Origin: JAGDMJ01 sp963809695
GTDB taxonomy: Bacteria > Bacteroidota > Ignavibacteria > UBA10030 > UBA6906
Assembly: GCA_963809695.1 (NCBI GenBank)
Contig: CAWEKI010000009.1
Span: 620,001 to 684,000, forward strand
DNA: 64,000 nucleotides
Reading direction: 5' to 3'
In this document: positions 16,274-25,023 of the stretch, one piece after another
Numbering within the stretch: the stretch's first letter is position 1
Layout: each line of letters begins with the position of its first letter
Made by a program: the position numbers and the translations under genes
Notes under the pieces: model-generated
What the model was told of the DNA's origin: nothing
The model's input: the letters and a program-made list of their open reading frames with translations, nothing else
The model's database searches: none

Positions 16274-19067
16274 CAAGAACCTTTCGCACGGCATTGGACA
16301 GTTCTTCTGTTCGGTATGGCTTTTGCAGGAAGACTTTGACACCAAGCGCCATCAAGTCACGCGCCCGGTCGTCATCCGAGTACCCGGTCGAGAGGATCGC
16401 CCGGACGTTCGGGTTGATCTGCTTCAATCTTTCCATGGTCTCACGCCCTCCCATGCCGGGCATGATCATGTCCAGGATGATCAGGTCAATGGCGCGCCAT
16501 TGCTTTTCATACAGGGCAACGGCACTCGCGCCATCGGGAGCAGCCATGACGTTGTACCCTTTTGCGGCCAGGATGTCTTTGACCAGCGAGCGGATCATAT
16601 CTTCGTCATCCACGATGAAGATGGTCTCCTGCCCTCCCGACGTCCGCTCCTGCTCTGGAGCGGGAACGACCACCGGCCCTTCCGCACTCGGGACATACAT
16701 GAAAAAGGCTGTCCCCGCACCCACTTTGCTCTGAAAGCCGATGAATCCACCATGGTGCTCGATGATGCCATACGCAGTCGCAAGACCCAGCCCGGTACCC
16801 TTCCCCTTTTCCTTCGTCGTAAAGAACGGCTCGAAGATCCTTCCCCTGATCGACTCGTCGATGCCGATACCAGTGTCTGCGATTGCAACCCTGATGTAGG
16901 CGGACGTGTGTTCGCTTCTGCGCGACAGCAGGTAGGCGTCTGGTTTGTTGATCCGCCTGGTGCTGATCTTCAGCGTCCCCCCGTGCGGCATTGCATCACG
17001 GGCGTTGACGCAGAGATTCATCAGCACCTGTTGCATTTGCGACCCATCCCCTTCGATGATCGGGGAAGACGCGGCGAGATCGGTCTCGATCGCGATGCTC
17101 TTGTCGATGGACCCCCGCAGAAGCCGAACGGTCTCCTCGATCAGGTGATGAATGTTCATGGGCCCGACGACGTATTTGCCGCCGCGCGCAAAGGCTAGCA
17201 ATTGCGACGTCAGCTCGGCAGCTCTCACAGCCGACCGCTCGATCGTGTCCAGATGAGCGTACACCTTCTCGTCCTGATAGACTACGCTCTTCAGGTAAGA
17301 CGAGTAGCCGAGGATGGCGCTCAGGATGTTATTGAAATCGTGCGCGATGCCCCCGGCCAGGAGCCCGATGCTCTCCATTTTTTGGGACTGAAGGAGCTGT
17401 TCTTCCAGCCTCCGGCGGTCAGTCACGTCCTCCATCATCCCTACAACATTGACCAGCCTGGAGGAGCGGTCGAAGACAGGAAACATCCGCACATGGACCG
17501 TATGCTCCTTTTCGTTGAAGGCATAGTCCGGCCTGAACATCCCGGGATCGATGGTGAATGGCGGCGTGTCCACGATCTGTCCGGCATACGCCGCCGAGAC
17601 GAGTTTCTGAATCCGGCTGTCCTGCAGAAACGGACTGGTGAACAGGTTGAGCCGGCCAACAACCACGTTCTTGTTCGCGGCACCAAAGAGCCGCATCCAT
17701 GCTTCGTTCACATCGACGGCATTGCCCTTCGCGTCAAAGACAATGACCCCCATCGGGGTCTGATCGATCAGACGGTTGAAAAAATCGCGCGATTCCAGGA
17801 TCTGCCGCTCCATGTGCATCCGCCCGGTGATGTCGCGCGCCACTCCCTGAATCCCGATCACCTTCCCGTCTTTAAGAATCGGGCTTTCGTTGATCTCCAG
17901 GAGAATCGACCTCCCGTTCGCGCCGAAGATCTCGCACGAGTATGCCGGTGCCGTAGTGCCGCTGCGCATCGTTTCCTCGCGCATTGCCCTGACCATCGCA
18001 TTCATCGGGTTGGGCGTCAGGTACTTCGTGAAAACATCCTTCCACTCTTCCAGCGTATAGCCCGTGATCTTTTTGACCGACGGCGAAAGATAGGTGTAGA
18101 CACCTCTCGCATCCTGCACATAAAAAAAATGGTCCTGCGTCCCTTCTACGATCAGGCGCAAGAATTGCTCGGACGAGGCAAGCTTCGCTTCCGCCCGGAC
18201 CTGCTCGCTGATGTCCCGCACGATCCCCAGGACGAGCTTCTTCCCGCCAATGGTGACAACGCGCGCATTGATCTCCGCCGGAACGATTCTCCCGTCCTTC
18301 CGTATGTAATGGACAGGGCGGAAATTCGTGACCGCTCCCTTCGTTTCCAGCCTGCGGAACGCCTTCCTGTGCCTCGGGTGCTCCTCTTCGGGATGCAACG
18401 AATAGACGGTCCGGCCGATCAATTCTGCCTTGGTATACCCCGTGAGCTCTGTCGCTTGCGGGTTCGTGTCGAGGATCTCGCCGTTTGCGGGATCAACAAT
18501 CAGGACCGTATCCACCATCTTGTGAAAGAGCTGACGGTACCGTTCTTCCGAAATCTTGAGGTGCTCTTCGGAGATTTTCCGGTCAATGAGGCGGGCAATC
18601 TCGGTCCCGAGGGCCGCCAGGAATTTTATGAACTGCCGGTTCACCCGCCGCTGCTCGGCCGATCCGATGCTCAACGCCCCGATGATCCGGCGGTGCACCG
18701 TCAGCGGCACGGAGACAAAGGTGGAGACCTTCAGGTTTCTCAGCATGGGGCTGGTATATCCGTCCCATTCCTGAGCGTTGGACACCGCGATAGGTTTGCG
18801 GCTGCGGATAACACGGCCCGAGAGGGTTTCGTCCACCGGGACACGCAGCGTCCCCGATTTCCCTTCCGGCAGGAGCCCGCATTGACCCACGATCTCCAGG
18901 ACGTCCTCCTCCGGCACGTAGCGTTCAATGGCAACGATCGGGAATCGCGTGAACTTGCTTACCGTTGCAGCGATCCGCGAGTAGACGGTCCGGAGGTTCC
19001 CTCCCTGCGTCACCAGGGCGATCACGTTGTAAAGAGCTTCGAGCTCTTTCTCCTTAATTTCCTTCAT
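16254..19067 (-). CDS. Soluble GAF-PAS hybrid sensor histidine kinase with receiver
   Basis: About 937 residues from ATG at 19067. Domain order: GAF (about 10-165), three PAS domains (about 175-290, 298-417, 423-555), HisKA with phospho-accepting His576 in AHDFNN, and an HATPase domain with its N box, DTGIGID and GKGTGLGLAT. A linker and a CheY-like receiver follow, with Asp866 in ILDMIMPG. No signal peptide or transmembrane segment is seen, so it senses from the cytosol. It overlaps hemF by about 14 bp upstream and hemH by about 20 bp downstream, so it is translated as part of the haem operon. The ligand is unknown; GAF and PAS domains can bind haem, flavin or small molecules. An output partner is not adjacent. 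Confidence 0.93.
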   Translation of the reverse strand: MKEIKEKELEALYNVIALVTQGGNLRTVYSRIAATVSKFTRFPIVAIERYVPEEDVLEIVGQCGLLPEGKSGTLRVPVDETLSGRVIRSRKPIAVSNAQEWDGYTSPMLRNLKVSTFVSVPLTVHRRIIGALSIGSAEQRRVNRQFIKFLAALGTEIARLIDRKISEEHLKISEERYRQLFHKMVDTVLIVDPANGEILDTNPQATELTGYTKAELIGRTVYSLHPEEEHPRHRKAFRRLETKGAVTNFRPVHYIRKDGRIVPAEINARVVTIGGKKLVLGIVRDISEQVRAEAKLASSEQFLRLIVEGTQDHFFYVQDARGVYTYLSPSVKKITGYTLEEWKDVFTKYLTPNPMNAMVRAMREETMRSGTTAPAYSCEIFGANGRSILLEINESPILKDGKVIGIQGVARDITGRMHMERQILESRDFFNRLIDQTPMGVIVFDAKGNAVDVNEAWMRLFGAANKNVVVGRLNLFTSPFLQDSRIQKLVSAAYAGQIVDTPPFTIDPGMFRPDYAFNEKEHTVHVRMFPVFDRSSRLVNVVGMMEDVTDRRRLEEQLLQSQKMESIGLLAGGIAHDFNNILSAILGYSSYLKSVVYQDEKVYAHLDTIERSAVRAAELTSQLLAFARGGKYVVGPMNIHHLIEETVRLLRGSIDKSIAIETDLAASSPIIEGDGSQMQQVLMNLCVNARDAMPHGGTLKISTRRINKPDAYLLSRRSEHTSAYIRVAIADTGIGIDESIRGRIFEPFFTTKEKGKGTGLGLATAYGIIEHHGGFIGFQSKVGAGTAFFMYVPSAEGPVVVPAPEQERTSGGQETIFIVDDEDMIRSLVKDILAAKGYNVMAAPDGASAVALYEKQWRAIDLIILDMIMPGMGGRETMERLKQINPNVRAILSTGYSDDDRARDLMALGVKVFLQKPYRTEELSNAVRKVLDEKQHD

Positions 19068-19992
19068 GTTCCATGACCCAGTCTCGAGGCTGCGACAGAA
19101 GCGCCACGAGTTCTGCCTCCCGGCTTCCGGGCTCGGGCTGCATTGCATATTCCCAGCGCGCCTCCGGCGGAAGCGACATCAGGACAGATTCCGAACGGCC
19201 TCCCGTCTCCAGGCCGAACAGCGTGCCGCGGTCATACACGAGGTTGAATTCCACGTAGCGTCCGCGCCGGAGGAGCTGCCACCTTCGTTCCCGGTCCCCC
19301 CATGGCGCGTCCCGGCGGCGTTCGACAATGGGAAGGTAGGATTCGAGGAATGCATCTGCTGCCGACTGCACGAAGGCAAAATTCCTCGCCGGATCTCCTT
19401 GCAGATAGTCGAAGAAGATCCCGCCTACTCCGCGGTTTTCCTGCCTGTGCCGGATGAAGAAGTATTCGTCGCACCACCTCTTGAACTTCGGGTAATATCC
19501 GGGGTCATGCGCATCGCAGGCCCGTTTCAACACCCGATGGAAATGTACGATGTCCTCCACGACCGGATAGTAGGGAGTAAGATCCGAACCTCCCCCAAAC
19601 CAGCTGGTGCCATCGTCCTGTTCAAAGTAGCGATAGTTCATATGCACCGTCGGGATCAACGGGCTCCGGGGATGAAGCACAAGCGAAATACCGGTGGCGT
19701 AGAACTGCGCCGTCGCGACGTTCATCGAACGGGCGAGCTTTTCCGGCAGATCCCCGTAGACCTCGGAGGTGTTCACGCCCCCCTTTTCGAAGAGGGCCCC
19801 GTCCTGCATCACGCACGCCGTCCCCCCGCCTCCACCCGTACGTTCCCATCGGTCAATGGAAAACAGTCCGGCACCGTCGACCCGTTCCAACGCTGCACGG
19901 ATCTCTCCCTGAAGCCGTTCAAAATAGACTCGAACCCGGGGAGCCAGTTCTGACACCTCAGGGATCGTTGGGCGTGTATGCTGGCGATGCAT
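19054..19992 (-). CDS. hemF: Oxygen-dependent coproporphyrinogen III oxidase
   Basis: 312 residues, the usual HemF length. Conserved signatures include GGGGTACV near residue 55, the WFGGGSDLTPYY segment with the catalytic aspartate, RGVGGIFFDYL, and the late REAELVALLSQPRDWV. It oxidatively decarboxylates coproporphyrinogen III to protoporphyrinogen IX with molecular oxygen. It begins 7 bp after the hemE stop. No radical SAM HemN is visible in this window, which suggests haem synthesis under oxic or microoxic conditions. Confidence 0.97.
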   Translation of the reverse strand: MHRQHTRPTIPEVSELAPRVRVYFERLQGEIRAALERVDGAGLFSIDRWERTGGGGGTACVMQDGALFEKGGVNTSEVYGDLPEKLARSMNVATAQFYATGISLVLHPRSPLIPTVHMNYRYFEQDDGTSWFGGGSDLTPYYPVVEDIVHFHRVLKRACDAHDPGYYPKFKRWCDEYFFIRHRQENRGVGGIFFDYLQGDPARNFAFVQSAADAFLESYLPIVERRRDAPWGDRERRWQLLRRGRYVEFNLVYDRGTLFGLETGGRSESVLMSLPPEARWEYAMQPEPGSREAELVALLSQPRDWVMEHEGN

Positions 19993-19999
19993 GGCGCGT

Positions 20000-21037
20000 T
20001 CAGCCGTGGAAGGCCGGGCTCTCCTCTTTCACAGAACGGACGAGCGCTCGGGCGTGCTCAACAGGAACATCGGGAAAAATGCCATGCCCGAGATTGAAGA
20101 TGTGTCCGGAGCCCCTGCCGAACTTTTTCAGAATTGACCTGACCTCATGACGGATGTTTTCCGGAGAAGCATAAAGATAGGAAGGGTTCAGATTTCCCTG
20201 AACCGCGACCCGGTCGCCAATTCGGCTCCTGACATCCGCAAGGTCAACGGTCCAGTCCACACTTACTGCATCCGCTCCAACATCGGCGATATCGCTGAGC
20301 GAATGATTAGCTCCCTTTGAGAAGATAATCACCGGCGCACCATCCCGGTGAAGGTTGGACACGATCTTGAACATGTAATCCAACGAGAACCGTTTGTAAT
20401 GATCCGGGGTGAGGAACCCTCCCCACGTGTCAAAGATCTGCACGGCATCCGCCCCGGCGGCAATCTGCGCTTCAAGATAGAGACGGACGGCGGTTGCGAG
20501 CTTGTCCAGGAGCAGGTGCACGACTTCCGGCTCATCCAGCATCATGCGCGCGATGTGCTTGAATTCCTTGCTGCCTGACCCTTCAATCATGTAGGTGGCA
20601 AGAGTCCACGGAGAGCCCGCAAAGCCGATCAGAGGAACACGACCGGCAAGCAAACGCTTCGTGACGGAGATGGCGTCCATGACATACCGCAATCCTCTCT
20701 CAGGATCGACCACTCTGAGCACATCCACATCGGCCTTTGATCGGATGGGTACGCGGAAGACCGGGCCGCGCGACTCCACCATCTCCACAGGCATTCCCAT
20801 GGCATCGGGCACGACCAGGATGTCTGAAAAAATAATGGCGGCATCCACGTCGATGATGTCCACCGGCTGTACCGTGACCTCAGCGGCCAACTCCGGGGTC
20901 TTCACCATCGTCATGAAATCTGTTTTGGCGCGAACGGCGCGGTACTCAGGAAGATAGCGCCCTGCCTGGCGCATCATCCAGACCGGCGTCCTCTCGACGT
21001 GCAGGCGCCTGCAAGCTCGAAGGAAGAGGTCGTTCAT
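20000..21037 (-). CDS. hemE: Uroporphyrinogen decarboxylase
   Basis: 345 residues. The N-terminal family signature RTPVWMMRQAGRYLPEY is present at about residues 15-31, and the second signature GFAGSPWTLATYMIEG is near residue 140. It decarboxylates the four acetate side chains of uroporphyrinogen III to coproporphyrinogen III. The start overlaps the hemD stop as ATGA. Confidence 0.97.
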   Translation of the reverse strand: MNDLFLRACRRLHVERTPVWMMRQAGRYLPEYRAVRAKTDFMTMVKTPELAAEVTVQPVDIIDVDAAIIFSDILVVPDAMGMPVEMVESRGPVFRVPIRSKADVDVLRVVDPERGLRYVMDAISVTKRLLAGRVPLIGFAGSPWTLATYMIEGSGSKEFKHIARMMLDEPEVVHLLLDKLATAVRLYLEAQIAAGADAVQIFDTWGGFLTPDHYKRFSLDYMFKIVSNLHRDGAPVIIFSKGANHSLSDIADVGADAVSVDWTVDLADVRSRIGDRVAVQGNLNPSYLYASPENIRHEVRSILKKFGRGSGHIFNLGHGIFPDVPVEHARALVRSVKEESPAFHG

Positions 21038-21813
21038 TCGTGGTCACCGAATCGTTGAATGATGGCGTCCGCCAATCCCCTGGCGGTAGAGACTGTTGCC
21101 ATGAGCCCGCCTGTCCCCCCTAGCTCCCGGATCGCGTCAAGCGTCGACGGTCCGATCGCGGCAATCGTCGTGTGGGTGCTGATCTCGGCCAGACCTCCTC
21201 CTGGGACAGCCCCGGCAAGATTCTTCACGGCTGAGGGACTGGCGAATGCTACAACATCAATTTCCCCCTGGAAAATCCTCTGAAGGAGAGCTTCGGCTCC
21301 GGTCATGTCCGGGGTGACGGTCTGGTAGACACTGACCGTCTCGACGACAGCCCCTGCTTCTCCGAGGGCATGCAGAAGCTCCTCACGTCCCAGGTTTCCT
21401 CGGGGAAAAAGAAAGCGCTTGCCACCAATGTCTGCTGCGGTCAACGACCGGGCCAGGGCATCCGCGTTGAATTGCTCCGGGACAAAACTGACGTTGAGCC
21501 CCGATTGCCGGAGCTCTTCTGCCGTCTTTGGCCCGACGGCATAGACGGCACCCTGGATGAAATGAGCCGGGTCCATACCACGGTCACGTATCCGTTGCAC
21601 AAAGCCTTTTACACCGTTGACGCTGGCAAAAATCACACCATCGTAGTACGCCGGAGGGCGGTCGAGAGCCCGGTCGCACGCTTCCCAGGAGGCAGGAGGA
21701 GCAATCTGAATTGTGGGAAAGAAGAGAACCTGGAAACCACAGGCTTCCAGTTCCCGCCTCAAGTCATCAGACTGCTCGCGAGGTCGGGTAACAAGGACGG
21801 TTCTACGCCTCAT
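21034..21813 (-). CDS. hemD: Uroporphyrinogen-III synthase
   Basis: 259 residues with the bilobal HemD fold. It opens with VLVTRPREQSDDL, has the linker region around ADALARSL, and retains FASPSAVKNL in the second lobe together with the C-terminal AIGPSTLDAIRELG. HemD sequences are weakly conserved, so identification rests on these segments plus position. It cyclises and inverts ring D of hydroxymethylbilane. It overlaps both hemC and hemE by 4 bp (ATGA). Confidence 0.93.
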   Translation of the reverse strand: MRRRTVLVTRPREQSDDLRRELEACGFQVLFFPTIQIAPPASWEACDRALDRPPAYYDGVIFASVNGVKGFVQRIRDRGMDPAHFIQGAVYAVGPKTAEELRQSGLNVSFVPEQFNADALARSLTAADIGGKRFLFPRGNLGREELLHALGEAGAVVETVSVYQTVTPDMTGAEALLQRIFQGEIDVVAFASPSAVKNLAGAVPGGGLAEISTHTTIAAIGPSTLDAIRELGGTGGLMATVSTARGLADAIIQRFGDHE

Positions 21814-22760
21814 GAGCGGATTTGCCGGAGAATATCCTCAGCACCTTCTGCCAGAAGCCTGCCGGCAAGCTCCCTGCCAAGAGCATCGGCGTCCGCAGGA
21901 TCTCCTTCAATCTTGCTCCGGACCACTGTTTTTCCATCGAGCGAACCCACCATCGCATCCAGCTTGAGCAATGTCTCCCCGTTCGGGGTCTGCAGCACTC
22001 TGCCGAAGGCGCCGATCGGCACCTGGCATCCGCCTTCAAGCGTACGGAGAAGCGCGCGCTCGGCGGTCGTCCCTTGAAGCGTGGCAGGATCGGTAAGGCC
22101 AGCCACGACGCTCGTAATGTCAGGATCGCCCCGACGGACTTCAATAGCCAGTGCACCCTGTCCGACGGCCGGGAGGATGACATCTACCTCCACCGTTTCG
22201 CCGATCTTTTCCGCCCACCCCAGCCGTACGACGCCTGCCCGGGCAAGGATCATCCCCTGGTAGCCGGATGTCTCAAGCTTTCTGAATCGAGTCCCCAGGT
22301 TTCCCCGGATGTCGACGATCTCCATGTCGGGGCGAAGCGAAGCGATCTGGCACTTCCTCCGCAGGCTACCGGTCGCAATGGAGGCTCCGAATGGCTGGGC
22401 CATCAATTGCCGGATGTTATTAGTGGGATGCGGAATGAACACGTCACGCGGGTCTTCCCTCCGGCAAACCGCACCGATCACCAGCCCTTCCGGCAGCTCC
22501 GTGGGAAGGTCCTTCAGGCTATGCACCGCCAGATCAATCCTTCTCTCGAGCAAGCCAACTTCAATCTCGCGTGTAAAGAGCCCCTTGTCGCCAATCTTCG
22601 ACAGCGGGGCATCCAGGATCTTGTCACCTGTAGTCTTGATGACCTCGATGGTCACTTCATGTTCGGGATGAAGTCGGACCAGCTCGCTCTGCACCCATCG
22701 TGCCTGCCAGAGTGCAAGATCGCTTCCTCTGGTTCCGATCCTCACCGTCCTACTCTTCAT
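21810..22760 (-). CDS. hemC: Hydroxymethylbilane synthase (porphobilinogen deaminase)
   Basis: About 316 residues from ATG at 22760, which has GGAG at good spacing inside the end of hemA. Landmarks are RIGTRGSDLALWQA, the HSLKDLPTELPEG segment, and the dipyrromethane-cofactor cysteine Cys245 in LEGGCQVPIG. It polymerises four porphobilinogens to the linear tetrapyrrole. The short overlap with hemA suggests coupled translation. Confidence 0.97.
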   Translation of the reverse strand: MKSRTVRIGTRGSDLALWQARWVQSELVRLHPEHEVTIEVIKTTGDKILDAPLSKIGDKGLFTREIEVGLLERRIDLAVHSLKDLPTELPEGLVIGAVCRREDPRDVFIPHPTNNIRQLMAQPFGASIATGSLRRKCQIASLRPDMEIVDIRGNLGTRFRKLETSGYQGMILARAGVVRLGWAEKIGETVEVDVILPAVGQGALAIEVRRGDPDITSVVAGLTDPATLQGTTAERALLRTLEGGCQVPIGAFGRVLQTPNGETLLKLDAMVGSLDGKTVVRSKIEGDPADADALGRELAGRLLAEGAEDILRQIRS

Positions 22761-24039
22761 GTTTCTCCTTGCCATTCGCCGGAATGCCGAACAGTTCCCG
22801 CAAGACCGAACTGCGCAGCAAGCCTTCAGCGCCGCCGCTGCCGTTCTGCGCTCCCTGCTTCAGGGCAGTGGTAGGCTGATGCAGGATCTTGTTGAGGATC
22901 CGTTTCGTGACGAGCTCGACCAGTTCTCTGTCCTCGGGACGGAACCGATGGATATTCTTTTCGACCTCATCGCGGCGGATCGCTTCCAGGGCCTCGCGGA
23001 AATCCTGAATCGTCGGCCCCACCTGGAGCGACTGATACCACTGCATGAAATCCGACAGCTCCTGGGAAATGATCGCATCCACCCTGGGGATCTCGGCTTT
23101 CCGTTTCTCGAGGTTCCTGTCCACGACGGTGCTCAGCGCATCGATGTCGTACAGAAAGACGTTTTCAATCTTCTTCGAGACCGGGCTGACATTCCGGGGA
23201 ACGCCGATGTCGATGATGAAGAGTGGGTTGTTCGAGCGCTGTTTCATCACCTTGAGCACATCGTCCGGTTGGACGATATAGGAGGGCGCATTGACGGACG
23301 TGATCACAATATCGGCAGACCGAAGGGCGTCAACCATTTGCTCGTAGTCCACCACGGTTCCTCCGAACTCCGCGACAAGCGCCTCAGCCTTCTCGCGCGT
23401 ACGGTTGGCAATCCTGATCTGGCCGACGCCCTTGCTTACCAGGTGCTTCAGCGTAAGCTCGCCGGTTTCTCCCGCCCCGATAAGCAGGGCGGTCTTTTTG
23501 GAAAGGTCCTCAAAAATCCTACTGGCGAGCTCGACCGCCGCATAGCTGACGGACACGGCCCCTTCACAGATCGTGGTCTCCGTCCTCGTCCGCTTTCCCA
23601 CATGGAGCGCCGATTGCATGAGACGGTTCATGACCGGTCCCAGTGCGTCCGCTTCGCGGGAAAGCGTAAAGGCTTCCTTCACCTGGTTCAGGATTTGAAT
23701 GTCGCCGATCACGAGCGAATCGATCCCGGCCGCCACCCGGAAGAGATGGGAAATGGCGTCCCCCGCCGCATTGCCCACAAAATGCTCTTCCCGCACCATG
23801 TCCGAAGCGTTCTTGAAATCGATGAGGAACCTCCGCACCGTCGCTTCATTCGGCGACTGATCCCGGGGCATCCCGTACAGCTCGGTCCTGTTGCAGGTCG
23901 AGACCAGCACACATTCGGAAAAGAAAGTCTCCTTCAGACGCCGGACCACCTCCCTGATCTCGTCCGTCGAGAACCACATCCTCTCCCGGATATCTACCGA
24001 GGCCGTGTGATGGCTGATGCCGATGGAAAAAAGATTCAT
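22750..24039 (-). CDS. hemA: Glutamyl-tRNA reductase
   Basis: About 429 residues from ATG at 24039; ATG at 24042 immediately upstream is equally possible. The catalytic cysteine Cys49 lies in VSTCNRTELYG, the NADPH domain contains LLIGAGETGELTLKHL, and a helical dimerisation domain follows. It reduces glutamyl-tRNA to glutamate-1-semialdehyde, showing that the organism uses the C5 pathway. The start lies 1-4 bp after the stop codon of the frame-corrected ccsA/hemX. Confidence 0.96.
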   Translation of the reverse strand: MNLFSIGISHHTASVDIRERMWFSTDEIREVVRRLKETFFSECVLVSTCNRTELYGMPRDQSPNEATVRRFLIDFKNASDMVREEHFVGNAAGDAISHLFRVAAGIDSLVIGDIQILNQVKEAFTLSREADALGPVMNRLMQSALHVGKRTRTETTICEGAVSVSYAAVELASRIFEDLSKKTALLIGAGETGELTLKHLVSKGVGQIRIANRTREKAEALVAEFGGTVVDYEQMVDALRSADIVITSVNAPSYIVQPDDVLKVMKQRSNNPLFIIDIGVPRNVSPVSKKIENVFLYDIDALSTVVDRNLEKRKAEIPRVDAIISQELSDFMQWYQSLQVGPTIQDFREALEAIRRDEVEKNIHRFRPEDRELVELVTKRILNKILHQPTTALKQGAQNGSGGAEGLLRSSVLRELFGIPANGKEKHEE

Positions 24040-24043
24040 CATC

Positions 24044-24869
24044 CTAATGGAAACTATGGAACCCACTCAAGTACAGGTTAATCACCGTCATCGAGAGAAA
24101 CACAAACCCAAATGCTACCAGAGAAATCACCATGGTCTTGCGCCCCTGCCATCCCAGGCTCCGCTTTGCTCCCAGGGCGATGGCGTACAGCAACCAGATG
24201 AACACCGTACCGACAAGCTTCGGGTCCCAATACGAAAAACTGTCGAATACCCGCGGCAGCCACAGGATACCGATACCGATCGCGACACTCAACAAGGCGA
24301 AACCCGAAGACTTCCGACCTGTTACTCATGGTCTCGAGCATTTCGAGACTGGGCAAGCGGCTGTAGATCAGACCGAAGCGGGTTGATTTGATTTCGTGGT
24401 AGAGCATGAGGTACAAAAACCCGTACACAGCGGAGAGGGAGATGCCGGTGTATCCGAGCAGCGCGGCCGACACATGGAACCCCAGGACAAGACTGTGCAG
24501 ATACTCCGGGATGGCAATGGTTTCGCGGATGAAAAGCGATGAAGCTGTCTGAAACAAAAATGCCAGAAGAAGAATGAATGCCCCGGTGTTGCTCGTGCGC
24601 GTCCTCCACTCAATATACATGTATGCCACGGTGATGGACGCCGCAAGAAGCGACATGATCTCAAACACACCCGTGATGGGAGGGTGATTCACCATCAGCC
24701 CGCGAGCGGTCAGATACAACAGGTGGAGGATTGCCGTGGAAAGGAGCAGCGGGAAGCGGATGCGTTCGAGCGCCTGATTTCCCTTGAAGAAGGTCAGGCC
24801 ATAGATTAAGACCAGTGCCGCATACAAGAACGGCATCACGACGCAGAGAGTGTCAGCGACAGGCTTCAT
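24044..24869 (-). pseudogene. CcsA/HemX-family cytochrome c assembly protein, frameshifted
   Basis: Two frames together make one coherent multi-pass membrane protein. The first runs from ATG at 24869 for about 190 residues, up to a phrase ending EVFGF at about 24300. The second continues from about 24298 to the stop at 24044 for about 84 residues, and contains YWDPKLVGTVFIWLLYAI and the last helices. Skipping one base (C on the minus strand near 24299) joins them into about 274 residues, a normal CcsA/HemX length. The corrected stop abuts hemA, as expected for hemX-hemA. The family includes haem-handling system II cytochrome c synthesis proteins and HemX, which affects glutamyl-tRNA reductase. 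The shift may be a real mutation or an assembly error; no slippery heptamer is visible. Confidence 0.8.
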
Positions 24870-24963
24870 GGGTATAATATAAGGAAAAATGGGAGAGAAT
24901 TAAAGGGGCGGCCGGTTTTACCAATGTGTTTGTCCGACGTGTCTCATCCTTAGGGATTGCTGG

Positions 24964-24988
24964 AAAATAAAAGGACCGTAAACGGCCC
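24964..24988 (-). terminator. Intrinsic terminator after the GvpL/F-like gene
   Basis: Read on the minus strand, GGGCCGT pairs with ACGGTCC over 24973-24988 and is followed by TTTTATTTT (24964-24972). It lies about 35 bp beyond the stop at 25024 and would separate this gene from the haem cluster. Confidence 0.7.
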
Positions 24989-25023
24989 TGGCGCCAGAGG
25001 CAAGGTTGTACATCCAACAGGGG

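Noticed and set aside
17202..19076. Long plus-strand open frame opposite the histidine kinase gene
   Set aside because: It is the antisense of a clearly conserved kinase, has no family signature and reads as low-complexity basic and His-rich sequence typical of a shadow frame.
22759..24081. 440-codon plus-strand open frame opposite hemA
   Set aside because: hemA has catalytic motifs and operon context; the opposite frame has none.
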